This document shows, in pieces, positions 34,016 to 42,345 of a DNA stretch of 64,000 nucleotides. Source of the stretch: Soonwooa buanensis (GTDB taxonomy: Bacteria; Bacteroidota; Bacteroidia; Flavobacteriales; Weeksellaceae); assembly GCF_900167905.1 (NCBI RefSeq), contig NZ_FUYZ01000005.1, forward strand, positions 1-64,000. The letters run 5' to 3'. A model generated the notes under the pieces. It was not told where the DNA came from. It ran no database searches and was given only the letters and a program-made list of their open reading frames with translations. The translations under genes were made by a program, and so were the position numbers. The first letter of the stretch is position 1. Each line of letters begins with the position of its first letter.

Positions 34016-34105
34016 ATTTCTCATCCGTAGAAAGTCTGTCCTTTTTTATTGATTTTTCTTGAATCTATAAAATTAGTCTAAACTTTCCTGAAATGTTACA
34101 GAAAT

Positions 34106-34705
34106 TTAGGAAATCCAAATATCTTTAATCTCAGTTATTTTCCAACTAGACTTATTTTTAACAAGATAAATCAGGATTCCCACACCACATTTTGATCCGC
34201 AATTATGTTGTAGCCTTATGACTGCTTTATTTTGTGCGTAGAAAATAGGTTCAGACAAATCATAATCGCCTAAAAAAGTTCTATGTGGTTGATTGTCGTC
34301 AATTGGTAGGGATTTATCAATTCTTTTACCTATTTCTAATTGCCTAAGTTTAGAAAAATCAATATTTTTAGTAGAATAGTTCGGTCGAAACTCTACTATT
34401 AATTGCTCTTCTTTTGAAACACGAAACTCATCAGACGGATTAAGCGTGTCCAGAATGCTTAGTTTTGGAGATAAATAATAAGTAAGACTTTTAGATTTAA
34501 TAAGACTATCTTCAATTCTTTTGGACCTTCCTATTTCTTCTTTTTCGCTAAGTTTTTGTGAAAAGTCATAATATGATAAAAGAATTCCGTAAGTAGAAAC
34601 TTGATCTTTCAAAATCGTATTATAAATTTCATAAGTGTCGTTTTCTTTGTTTTCTGAACAAGATAAAACCAATAACGTTGAAATTAGTAAGACAAAAAAG
34701 CGCAT
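34106..34705 (-). CDS. Hypothetical lipoprotein
   Basis: I start at 34705 (199 residues) because the preceding gene ends at 34710 and the signal MRFFVLLISTLLVLSC begins there; a longer frame starts at 34753 inside dusB. Cys16 is the likely lipid anchor. The mature part is charged and strand-rich, ending CGSKCGVGILIYLVKNKSSWKITEIKD with two cysteines. I recognise no family. It is directly behind dusB and probably co-transcribed. Confidence 0.65.
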   Translation of the reverse strand: MRFFVLLISTLLVLSCSENKENDTYEIYNTILKDQVSTYGILLSYYDFSQKLSEKEEIGRSKRIEDSLIKSKSLTYYLSPKLSILDTLNPSDEFRVSKEEQLIVEFRPNYSTKNIDFSKLRQLEIGKRIDKSLPIDDNQPHRTFLGDYDLSEPIFYAQNKAVIRLQHNCGSKCGVGILIYLVKNKSSWKITEIKDIWIS

Positions 34706-34709
34706 TACT

Positions 34710-35702
34710 TTATGAAAAGCTTTTTTCGGAATAAAAAACTTTTGTCTCTTCAATTAAGTTTTCAACTTCCTCCAAAGTAACAGCTTGTAAAAATTTAGTT
34801 TTAAACTCTTTAAAATGCGGAATACCACGGAAGTAATTGCTGTAATGTTGACGCATTTCCATAAGCCCTGGACGTTCGCCTTTCCATTCTACAGACGATT
34901 CGGCGTGGTTTTTAACGGCCTCTAGTCGATCTGCAATCGTTGGTTCTGGTAAGATTTCGCCAGTTTCAAAATAATGTTTTATCTCATTAAAAATCCAAGG
35001 ATAACCAATGGCACCACGACCGATCATGATACCATCGCAATCGAATTTATTTTTATATTCCAAAGCTTTTTGAGGAGAGTCGATGTCGCCATTTCCAAAA
35101 ATCGGAATTTCAATATTTGGGTTGTTTTTAATTCTCGAAATATGATTCCAATCTGCTTCGCCTTTGTACATTTGGGCGCGCGTTCTTGCGTGGATCGTCA
35201 AGGCTTTGATACCAGTTGCTTGTAGTCTTTCAGCAACTTCATCGATGTTAATGCTGTCCGTATCCCAACCCAAACGAGTTTTAACGGTAACAGGAAGATG
35301 TGTTGAATCCACAACAGCTTTTGTCAAACGTACCATCAGGTCAATATCTTTTAGGACGCCTGCGCCAGCACCTTTGCAAACGACTTTTTTGACAGGACAA
35401 CCAAAGTTGATGTCTACGATATCTGGATTTACAGTTTCCACAATTCTTGCTGACATCGCCATCGCTTCCTCGTCTCCACCAAAAATTTGGATACCAACAG
35501 GTCTTTCGTAATCGAAAATATCAAGTTTTTTTCGGCTTTTTATGGCATCACGAATGAGTCCTTCTGAAGAAATAAATTCTGAATACATCAAATCTGCACC
35601 ATGCATTTTGCAAAGTCTTCTAAAAGGTGGATCCGAAACGTCTTCCATCGGCGCTAGCAAAAGCGGAAAGTCAGGAAGTTCTATATTGCCAATTTTTACC
35701 AT
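34710..35702 (-). CDS. dusB: tRNA-dihydrouridine synthase B
   Basis: The 330-residue flavoenzyme shows the Dus pattern: FPLLLAPMEDVSDPPFRRLC (FMN-binding start), GADLMYSEFISSEGL, VDINFGCPVKKVVCKGAGAG with the catalytic Cys in FGCP, PVTVKTRLGWD, LTIHARTRAQMYKGEADW and FGNGDIDSPQKA with DGIMIGRGAIG at the C-terminus. It reduces a uridine in the tRNA D-loop with NADPH. It is predicted to be read from a leaderless mRNA. Divergent from the cytochrome gene. Confidence 0.94.
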   Translation of the reverse strand: MVKIGNIELPDFPLLLAPMEDVSDPPFRRLCKMHGADLMYSEFISSEGLIRDAIKSRKKLDIFDYERPVGIQIFGGDEEAMAMSARIVETVNPDIVDINFGCPVKKVVCKGAGAGVLKDIDLMVRLTKAVVDSTHLPVTVKTRLGWDTDSINIDEVAERLQATGIKALTIHARTRAQMYKGEADWNHISRIKNNPNIEIPIFGNGDIDSPQKALEYKNKFDCDGIMIGRGAIGYPWIFNEIKHYFETGEILPEPTIADRLEAVKNHAESSVEWKGERPGLMEMRQHYSNYFRGIPHFKEFKTKFLQAVTLEEVENLIEETKVFYSEKSFS

Positions 35703-35714
35703 GCTGCAAAAATA
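35700..35714 (-). promoter_or_regulatory. -7 box TATTTTTG 4 nt before the dusB ATG (leaderless mRNA predicted)
   Basis: Minus strand: TATTTTTG (35707-35714), CAGC, ATG (35700-35702), the same sequence after the box as the helicase gene. No -33 TTG at the usual place. Confidence 0.5.
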
Positions 35715-35839
35715 CGCATTTTTAAAATTTTATTTTCATGCATTTTAAGAGAGAATTTTAGTGTTAAAATAAATTATAATATACCCCGAAATAGGTATTT
35801 TTTCACTAATATTCTTTTTGCAGATTTGCAAACACAAAA

Positions 35840-35940
35840 ACGCAATCACTCATAAAATTGGGACGCAAAATAATCATTGGTTAAAATCGATGATTATTTA
35901 GCAAATTAAAAAAGAGAATGTCATTGACATTCTCTTTTTT
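35840..35940 (+). ncRNA. Candidate small RNA between dusB and the cytochrome gene
   Basis: An intrinsic terminator lies at 35908-35940 with no plus-strand gene upstream, because dusB is transcribed the other way. Just before it a 10-bp stem (35868-35877 with 35890-35899, 12-nt loop) can form. This suggests a transcript of about 100 nt. The promoter is not identified (a near-match CAGATTTG occurs at 35821-35828), so this is a candidate only. Confidence 0.35.
35908..35940 (+). terminator. Strong intrinsic terminator with no obvious upstream gene
   Basis: A 15-bp perfect stem (35908-35922 with 35926-35940), 3-nt loop, T run. It is followed at once by the cytochrome promoter. Confidence 0.85.
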
Positions 35941-35966
35941 TGTTCAAGATACTTTGATTAAATTTG
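35939..35966 (+). promoter_or_regulatory. Promoter of the cytochrome c gene
   Basis: TTTG (35939-35942), 16-bp spacer, TAAATTTG (35959-35966). The spacer is at the short end of the usual range. The ATG at 35982 follows by 15 nt, so an in-frame TTG inside the box is not the start. Confidence 0.5.
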
Positions 35967-35981
35967 TTGAAAAGTAAGATT

Positions 35982-36371
35982 ATGAAAAAAATCCTTTTAG
36001 TAGCAGTTGGTTTGCTAGTTTTTTCTTGTTCAAAGAAAGCTGAGGCAACAGATTCTAAAGAATCAACAACACTTATTGAAGAACCTAAACAAGAAGAAGC
36101 GAAATTAACGCCTTTGGAAGAGGGTAAATCTTTGGTTGAAGGTGCGGATTGTTTGGCTTGTCATAAAGTTAATGAAAAAATGATCGGCCCAGCTTACGAA
36201 GAAGTGGCTGCGAAATACGAAAATACACCCGAAAATATTGACGCGCTTGCCGAAAAAATCATCCAAGGAAGTTCTGGTGTTTGGGGAAATGTCCCTATGG
36301 CTGCACATCCTGGACTTAGTAAAGAAAATGCAAAGTTGATGGCGTCTTATGTTCTAAGCTTGAAGAAATAG
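35982..36371 (+). CDS. Class I c-type cytochrome lipoprotein
   Basis: The 129-residue protein has a lipoprotein signal (LLVAVGLLVFSC, Cys near 16), an acidic linker, and a single-haem domain: GADCLACHKV gives the CxxCH site and NVPMAAHP the axial Met. The spacing and the KIIQGSSGVWG segment match small class I cytochromes (c5/c551-like). It carries electrons in the periplasm; partners are not visible here. The stop lies three bases before the rlmF start, so the two form an operon, although their functions are unrelated. Confidence 0.9.
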   Translation: MKKILLVAVGLLVFSCSKKAEATDSKESTTLIEEPKQEEAKLTPLEEGKSLVEGADCLACHKVNEKMIGPAYEEVAAKYENTPENIDALAEKIIQGSSGVWGNVPMAAHPGLSKENAKLMASYVLSLKK

Positions 36372-36375
36372 TTTG

Positions 36376-37305
36376 ATGTCCGACGAAAAATCAAATCTTC
36401 ATCCTAGAAATCTTCATCGACAAGCTTACGATTTTGATGATTTAATAATCGAAGTTCCAGAGCTTAAACATTATGTTTTCGAAAATAAATTTGGTGCAAA
36501 AACCATTAATTTTAGTATTTCGAAAGCGGTGAAACTTCTGAACAAAGCTTTGCTTCAGAAGTTTTATCATATTAAAGATTGGGATATTCCCGATGCCAAT
36601 CTTTGTCCGCCGATTCCTGGTCGAGCAGATTATGTACATTATTTAGTAGATTTGTTAGCGGAAGATCTTGGTGAAATTCCTAAAAATAAAAATGTCAAAT
36701 TAATAGATATCGGCGTTGGCGCTAATATGGTCTATCCAATTATCGCGAGTCAGTCATACCAATGGCAAGTTTTAGGAACTGACATTAATGAAGCTTCGCT
36801 GGAAAATGCTCAAAAAATATTAAATGCTAATCCTGAACTTTCCAATTTAGTTCAATTAAAAAAGCAGACGAATCCTGATTTCATTTTTAAAAATATAATT
36901 CAGGTAGAAGATAAGTTTACGCTGACAATGTGTAATCCACCTTTTCATAAATCTGAAGAAGAAGCGATAAAAGGAAATTCTCGAAAAACTAAAAATCTTA
37001 ATAAAAACAAAACTCCAAAAGTTAATTTCAACTTTGGAGGTCAACAATCCGAGTTGTGGTGCGATGGTGGCGAATTAGCTTTTGTTACAAAAATGATTAC
37101 AGAAAGTAAAACTTTTTCACAACAAGTTTTATGGTTCACATGTTTGATTTCTAAAAAGGAACATCTTCCGAAACTTTTAGAAAATTTAAAAAAGATAAGT
37201 GTCATCGATGTTAAAGTTATCGACATGGCGCAAGGTCAAAAAATAAGCCGAATTCTGGCTTGGACTTTTATTCCGAAAAACGAAAGAAAATCTTGGACAA
37301 ATTAA
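36376..37305 (+). CDS. rlmF: 23S rRNA (adenine(1618)-N6)-methyltransferase
   Basis: The 309-residue enzyme is recognised by KLIDIGVGANMVYPIIA (SAM-binding glycine loop), the NPPF motif in TMCNPPFHKSEEEA, and NFGGQQSELWCDGGELAFV. It methylates A1618 of 23S rRNA before subunit assembly. The N-terminal segment LHPRNLHRQAYDFDDLI is typical of RlmF. I use the ATG at 36376 rather than the TTG just upstream. It follows the cytochrome gene by four bases. Confidence 0.95.
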   Translation: MSDEKSNLHPRNLHRQAYDFDDLIIEVPELKHYVFENKFGAKTINFSISKAVKLLNKALLQKFYHIKDWDIPDANLCPPIPGRADYVHYLVDLLAEDLGEIPKNKNVKLIDIGVGANMVYPIIASQSYQWQVLGTDINEASLENAQKILNANPELSNLVQLKKQTNPDFIFKNIIQVEDKFTLTMCNPPFHKSEEEAIKGNSRKTKNLNKNKTPKVNFNFGGQQSELWCDGGELAFVTKMITESKTFSQQVLWFTCLISKKEHLPKLLENLKKISVIDVKVIDMAQGQKISRILAWTFIPKNERKSWTN

Positions 37306-37340
37306 TTTAATTCAGTTTAAAAAAAATCTCAGCAAAGCAA

Positions 37341-37371
37341 TTGACCATCAATTCTAAATTCACTAATTTTG
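37341..37371 (+). promoter_or_regulatory. Promoter of lysS
   Basis: TTG (37341-37343), 20-bp spacer, TAATTTTG (37364-37371): a textbook flavobacterial promoter. Leader about 16 nt. Confidence 0.8.
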
Positions 37372-37392
37372 CACGTTATTTAAAATAAGACA

Positions 37393-39087
37393 ATGCAATT
37401 ATCTGAACAGGAAATTATCCGCCGACAAAAGTTAGAAGAGCTCGGCAAAATGGGGATCAATGCATTCCCAGCGGAAGAATACACAATTACTGATACTACA
37501 GAATCTATAAAACAGGATTTTGCAGAGGGTAAACAGGTGAAGATTGCAGGTAGATTAATGTCCAGAAGAATCCAAGGGAAAGCATCTTTTGCGGAACTTC
37601 AAGATTCTAAAGGTCGTATCCAAGTGTATTTTAACCGTGACGAAATCTGTCCGGGAGAAGATAAAGATTTATACAACGAAGTTTACAAAAAGCTTTTAGA
37701 TATCGGTGATATCATCGGTATCGAAGGTGATTTGTTCAAAACTCAAGTAGGCGAAATGACCGTTAATGTTAAGAATTTTATTCTTTTAACAAAGTCGCTT
37801 CGTCCTTTGCCATTGCCAAAAGTGGATGCTGATGGTAATGTTCATGATGGTTTTACCGATCCAGAAATGCGTTACAGACAGCGTTACGCCGATTTAGTAG
37901 TGAATCCTCATGTGAAAGAAATTTTCGTGAAGAGAACAAAATTATTCACTGCGATGCGTAATTTTTTCAATGATGCTGGATATTTCGAGGTTGAAACGCC
38001 AATTTTACAATCGATTCCAGGTGGAGCGGCTGCAAAACCATTTATTACACATCACAATGCTTTAGATATTCCTTTGTATTTAAGAATTGCAAACGAATTG
38101 TATCTTAAAAGATTGATCGTTGGTGGTTTTGATGGTGTTTATGAATTCTCGAAAAACTTCCGTAACGAAGGAATGGACAGAACTCATAATCCAGAATTTA
38201 CAGCCATGGAAATCTATGTAGCTTACAAAGATTACAACTGGATGATGGATTTCACAGAGAAATTATTAGAATTCTGTGCAACGCAAGTTAACGGAACTGC
38301 AGAATCTACTTTTGGTGAACATCAAATTAGCTGGAAAGCGCCGTATCCAAGAGTTTCTATGCAAGAAGCGATTGAAAAATATACAGGTTTCGATATTACT
38401 GGAAAATCTGAACAAGAACTTTTCGAATTTGCAAAATCTATTGGTATCGAAGTAAACGAAACGATGGGTAAAGGAAAATTAATTGATGAAATTTTCGGCG
38501 AGAAATGTGAAGGAAACTTCATTCAGCCGACTTTCATTACAGATTATCCTGTTGAAATGTCGCCTTTAACCAAGAAACATAGAAGCAAAGAAGGTCTTAC
38601 AGAGCGTTTCGAATTGATGGTTTGTGGGAAAGAAATCGCGAATGCTTACTCAGAATTGAACGACCCAATCGATCAAAGAGAGCGTTTTGAAGCGCAAATG
38701 GCGTTGTCTGAAAGAGGAGATGATGAAGCAATGTTTATCGACCAAGATTTCCTAAGAGCTTTAGAGTATGGTATGCCACCAACTTCAGGTTTAGGAATCG
38801 GTATGGATAGATTGATTATGTTCTTAACGAACAACCCATCAATCCAAGAAGTATTGTTCTTCCCTCAAATGAAGCCAGAAAAAGTAGCGCCAACAATTGA
38901 GCTAGGAGAAGATGAAAAGTTAATTCTTGAAATCCTAAAATCTGGAGAGCAAATGCCTTTGAATGACGTAAAAGAGCAAACCAAATTCTCAGGAAAGAAA
39001 TGGGACAAAGCTTCTAAAACTTTAACTAAAAATAACTTGGTAAAAGTGGAAAAAGTAGATGATATTTTGTTGATGAAATTGGCATAA
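37393..39087 (+). CDS. lysS: Lysine--tRNA ligase (class II) with C-terminal extension
   Basis: At 564 residues it is about 60 longer than the E. coli enzyme. The N-terminal OB-fold anticodon-binding domain is at about 50-145 (KIAGRLMSRRIQGKASF), the class II catalytic core at about 160-500 with FRNEGMDRTHNPEF (motif 2) and GLGIGMDRLIMFLT (motif 3). The last 60 residues (NDVKEQTKFSGKKWDKASKTL) look like a small winged-helix appended domain found in flavobacterial LysRS. It charges tRNA-Lys. Single gene with its own promoter and terminator. Confidence 0.97.
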   Translation: MQLSEQEIIRRQKLEELGKMGINAFPAEEYTITDTTESIKQDFAEGKQVKIAGRLMSRRIQGKASFAELQDSKGRIQVYFNRDEICPGEDKDLYNEVYKKLLDIGDIIGIEGDLFKTQVGEMTVNVKNFILLTKSLRPLPLPKVDADGNVHDGFTDPEMRYRQRYADLVVNPHVKEIFVKRTKLFTAMRNFFNDAGYFEVETPILQSIPGGAAAKPFITHHNALDIPLYLRIANELYLKRLIVGGFDGVYEFSKNFRNEGMDRTHNPEFTAMEIYVAYKDYNWMMDFTEKLLEFCATQVNGTAESTFGEHQISWKAPYPRVSMQEAIEKYTGFDITGKSEQELFEFAKSIGIEVNETMGKGKLIDEIFGEKCEGNFIQPTFITDYPVEMSPLTKKHRSKEGLTERFELMVCGKEIANAYSELNDPIDQRERFEAQMALSERGDDEAMFIDQDFLRALEYGMPPTSGLGIGMDRLIMFLTNNPSIQEVLFFPQMKPEKVAPTIELGEDEKLILEILKSGEQMPLNDVKEQTKFSGKKWDKASKTLTKNNLVKVEKVDDILLMKLA

Positions 39088-39109
39088 CAGAATCCTAATG
39101 ATATATTAA

Positions 39110-39135
39110 AAAAAACGAACTTCGGTTCGTTTTTT
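39110..39135 (+). terminator. Intrinsic terminator of lysS
   Basis: An 11-bp perfect stem (39110-39120 with 39125-39135) capped by a TTCG tetraloop, then a T run. Confidence 0.92.
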
Positions 39136-39187
39136 TGTTTCCGATATTTATCCACAGGCATGCTTTTAATTTTATGAATCGCATGAA

Positions 39188-39195
39188 TAATTTTG
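39188..39195 (+). promoter_or_regulatory. -7 box (TAATTTTG) of aspA
   Basis: TAATTTTG, 82 nt before the aspA ATG. A DnaA-box-like TTATCCACA lies at 39148-39156, 31 bases before the box. Confidence 0.4.
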
Positions 39196-39277
39196 TTCAA
39201 AAAAAATCTACAAAAAGAAAGTTTAAAATTTTCCACTTCTTCAAAAATATTTTAACTTTCCACTTTAATTTGATCGT

Positions 39278-40681
39278 ATGACAGACTACAGAATAGAAAG
39301 TGATTTATTAGGAGAATTACAAGTCCCAGCGCAGGCTTATTATGGTGTGCAAACCCAAAGAGCTATTAATAATTTTAAAATTTCTGGACAGACCTTGTCG
39401 CAATTTCCTGAGTTTATTAAAGCTTTAGGTTATGTTAAAAAAGGTGCTGCTAGAACCAATTATGAGCTAGGTTTGCTTGATGAAGAACTTTATCAGTATA
39501 TTGTTAAAGCATGTGATGAGGTTGTTGAAGGTAAATTTGATGATCAATTCCCAATCGATATGATCCAAGGTGGCGCAGGTACATCTGTTAACATGAATGC
39601 TAACGAAGTTATCGCTAACCGTGTTTTAGAAATGATGGGAAAATCACGTGGTGATTATCAATTCTGTTCGCCAAATGACCATATCAATTTATCGCAATCT
39701 ACTAACGACGCATATCCTACAGCTATTAAGATCGCTTTATATAACATGAATGCGATTTTAGTTCAAAAATTAATTAAAACGATTGATGCATTTCGTGCAA
39801 AAGGTGTAGAGTTTAACGATGTTATCAAAATGGGACGAACGCAACTTCAAGATGCTGTTCCGATGACTTTGGGACAGGAGTTTGAAGCTTATGCAGCCAA
39901 TCTTGAAGAAGATATTTCTAAACTAAATAATAACGCACTTCTCTTTGTTGAGATTAATATGGGTGCAACCGCGATTGGTACAGGACTTAATGCGCCACCA
40001 ATGTATGCAAAACGTTGTGCTCTTAACTTGGCCGAAATTACAGGAATGCCGATGGTAACTGCGCCTAACTTGGTGGAAGCTACGCCTGATACAGGATCTT
40101 ACGTTATTTATTCTTCGGCGATGAAGCGTCTAGCAGTTAAGATGTCGAAAATCTGTAACGATCTTCGTTTGTTAGCTTCTGGGCCTAGAGCAGGATTTTT
40201 TGAGATTAATTTGCCTCCAATGCAACCCGGATCTTCAATTATGCCAGGTAAGGTTAATCCAGTAATTCCAGAGGTTGTTAACCAGGTTTGTTATAAAGTG
40301 ATCGGTAACGATTTAACAGTAACATTTGCAGCAGAAGCTGGACAGTTACAACTTAACGTGATGGAGCCTGTGCTTTGTCACGCGATTATGGAAAGCAACA
40401 ACTTTATGAGCAACGCTCTAGATACGCTTCGTGAGAAATGTATTGTCGGTATTACCGCTAATAAAGAGGTTTGTCTTAATATGGTTAAAAACAGTATTGG
40501 TATTGTTACAGCTTTAAATCCGTATATTGGCTACAAAAATTCAACTAAAATTGCTCAAGAAGCTTTAGAAACTGGTAAAAGTGTTTATGATTTGGTGCTA
40601 GAACATCAGATTTTAACACAAGAAAAACTAGATGCTATTCTTGATCCTGCCAATATGTTGACGCCTCATAATTTATTATAA
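39278..40681 (+). CDS. aspA: Aspartate ammonia-lyase
   Basis: The 467-residue fumarase/aspartase-superfamily enzyme shows GTSVNMNANEVIANRVLEMMG, SPNDHINLSQSTNDAYPTAI and the signature GSSIMPGKVNPVIPEVVNQV, which carries the catalytic Ser on the flexible loop. It converts aspartate to fumarate and ammonia. Of the two close families, it is assigned as aspartase rather than fumarase from its overall wording (DLLGELQVPAQAYYGVQTQRA). The stop shares one base with the next gene, so aspA leads an operon with sugar-modifying genes. Confidence 0.93.
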   Translation: MTDYRIESDLLGELQVPAQAYYGVQTQRAINNFKISGQTLSQFPEFIKALGYVKKGAARTNYELGLLDEELYQYIVKACDEVVEGKFDDQFPIDMIQGGAGTSVNMNANEVIANRVLEMMGKSRGDYQFCSPNDHINLSQSTNDAYPTAIKIALYNMNAILVQKLIKTIDAFRAKGVEFNDVIKMGRTQLQDAVPMTLGQEFEAYAANLEEDISKLNNNALLFVEINMGATAIGTGLNAPPMYAKRCALNLAEITGMPMVTAPNLVEATPDTGSYVIYSSAMKRLAVKMSKICNDLRLLASGPRAGFFEINLPPMQPGSSIMPGKVNPVIPEVVNQVCYKVIGNDLTVTFAAEAGQLQLNVMEPVLCHAIMESNNFMSNALDTLREKCIVGITANKEVCLNMVKNSIGIVTALNPYIGYKNSTKIAQEALETGKSVYDLVLEHQILTQEKLDAILDPANMLTPHNLL

Positions 40682-41481
40682 TGTCTAAACTAAAAAAGTT
40701 AGTAAAAGCTACCCAAAATATTATTAGTGAACCGAGTTTGCTCAATCTCGTACTAGATGAGAACTCTGTTCGCGAACAAGAACATTTTCAAAAATATCCT
40801 AATCTAAAGACCTTGCCATTATTGTCTTTTGACGAATTGTTAGGTGTTCCTTTGGATGTGGATGTTGATTTGTTTGTGCTAGATGGAGGCTCTTTACCAA
40901 CAGATATTGCGCTTCTTAAGTCTTTGGCTCAAAATAAGAAAAACTATTTTGAGATCGGAACTTGGCGTGGCGAAAGTGTTTGGAATGTTGCCAAAAACAT
41001 AGATAATTGCTATACGCTTAACCTTTCTAAAAAGGAAATGATGGATTTAGGTTGGAATCCTAAATATGCAGAATTGCATGGCGTTTTGTCGAAAAAGAAT
41101 CCAAATATTAAGCATCTTGAATCAAATACCAAGACTTTTGATTTTAAATCTTTGAATCAAAAATTTGACCTTATTTTTATTGATGGCGATCATTCTTATG
41201 AGATGGTAAAGCACGATACAGAAAAGGTTTTTGAGAATCTAATGCACGAGAATACGATTGTTGTTTGGCACGATTACGCCTACAATCCGGAGAAAGTTAG
41301 ATATGAAGTTTTCAAAGCTATTTTGGATGCCTTACCGACAGAATTTCATCAACATCTATATCATGTCCAAAATACAATGTGTGCCGTTTTTGTAAAAGGA
41401 AATTTTAAAACCAAAACTTTTGAAAGTCCAAAAACGCCAGAATCATTGTTTAAAATTACGGTTAAACAGAATTCATTTTAA
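40681..41481 (+). CDS. Class I SAM-dependent methyltransferase
   Basis: The 266-residue protein has a Rossmann methyltransferase core: YFEIGTWRGESVWNVA (motif I with the glycine loop), then LIFIDGDHSYEMVKHDTE (motif II and the acid that often binds a metal), as in the Methyltransf_24 group of small-molecule or sugar methyltransferases. The substrate is unknown. The start overlaps the aspA stop by one base (TAATG) and the next gene, a glycosyltransferase, starts 11 bases later, so a role in glycan modification is plausible. Confidence 0.8.
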   Translation: MSKLKKLVKATQNIISEPSLLNLVLDENSVREQEHFQKYPNLKTLPLLSFDELLGVPLDVDVDLFVLDGGSLPTDIALLKSLAQNKKNYFEIGTWRGESVWNVAKNIDNCYTLNLSKKEMMDLGWNPKYAELHGVLSKKNPNIKHLESNTKTFDFKSLNQKFDLIFIDGDHSYEMVKHDTEKVFENLMHENTIVVWHDYAYNPEKVRYEVFKAILDALPTEFHQHLYHVQNTMCAVFVKGNFKTKTFESPKTPESLFKITVKQNSF

Positions 41482-41492
41482 TAAAATAAATT

Positions 41493-42344
41493 TTGAAATT
41501 TCTTATCATTATTCCCGCGCACAACGAGGAAGCTTGTATTTTGCAATGTTTGGAGTCTTTGGCTCAACAGAGTTTTCAGGATTTTCGTTGTGTTGTGGTT
41601 AATGATGGCTCAACAGATTCTACTCAAGAATTGGTTGAAAAGTTTTTATTAAAACATCCTAATTTTTGGATTAAAAATCTTCAAAAATCCGAACATCAAC
41701 CTGGTGCTAAAGTTGTCCAAACTTTCGAAAAAGGTCTTCAATACGAAGATTTATCCGATGTAGATATTATTTGCAAATACGATGCAGATATTGTTTTTCC
41801 ACAAGATTATCTTTTTAAAATAAGTCAAGGTTTCGAACAAAATCCCAAATTGGGAATGTTGAGCGGTTTGGTTTATATTCAAAACGAAAAAGGCGATTGG
41901 GTTTTTGAAAATTTGTCCTCAAAAGACCATGTTCGCGGTCCTATTAAAGCTTATCGAAAAGAATGTTTCGAAGCAATGAAGGGACTTCGCGCTGTTTTGG
42001 GTTGGGATAATATCGATGTCATGTTGGCGCAAAAAGCAGGTTGGGAAGTAGCTACAATCAAAGATTTGTGGGTAAAACATCTTCGTCCAACTGCTTATAA
42101 ATACAAAAAACAAAAAGCTGAAAAACTTGGCGAATATTTTTACAATATTGGTTTAGATATTCCTCTGGCGATGATTTCATCAGCAAAATCCGCCATGAAA
42201 TCCAAATCTTTTTCTGAGTTTTTTATTACAATTAAATCTTATTTTAAACAAAATCAAGAGCGTGTTTTGACCAACGACGAGATTCTTTATATTCGTCAAC
42301 TTCGCTGGCAAACGATGTTTAAAAAATATCTAAAATCAAAGTAA
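41493..42344 (+). CDS. Family 2 glycosyltransferase (TTG start)
   Basis: The 283-residue enzyme has the GT2 start KFLIIIPAHNEEACILQCLE, a nucleotide-binding acid in VVNDGSTDST, the DxD-like KYDADIVFP, and a later acid in GWDNIDVMLAQK. No ATG precedes this segment, so a TTG start at 41493 is needed. It lies between the methyltransferase and the next glycosyltransferase with no gap beyond 11 and 1 bases. It should transfer a sugar from a nucleotide sugar to an unknown acceptor at the inner membrane. Confidence 0.88.
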   Translation: MKFLIIIPAHNEEACILQCLESLAQQSFQDFRCVVVNDGSTDSTQELVEKFLLKHPNFWIKNLQKSEHQPGAKVVQTFEKGLQYEDLSDVDIICKYDADIVFPQDYLFKISQGFEQNPKLGMLSGLVYIQNEKGDWVFENLSSKDHVRGPIKAYRKECFEAMKGLRAVLGWDNIDVMLAQKAGWEVATIKDLWVKHLRPTAYKYKKQKAEKLGEYFYNIGLDIPLAMISSAKSAMKSKSFSEFFITIKSYFKQNQERVLTNDEILYIRQLRWQTMFKKYLKSK

Positions 42345-42345
42345 G

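Noticed and set aside
39148-39156. TTATCCACA, a perfect DnaA-box 9-mer upstream of aspA
   Set aside because: A single copy in AT-rich DNA, no cluster and no replication genes nearby, so chance is the better explanation.
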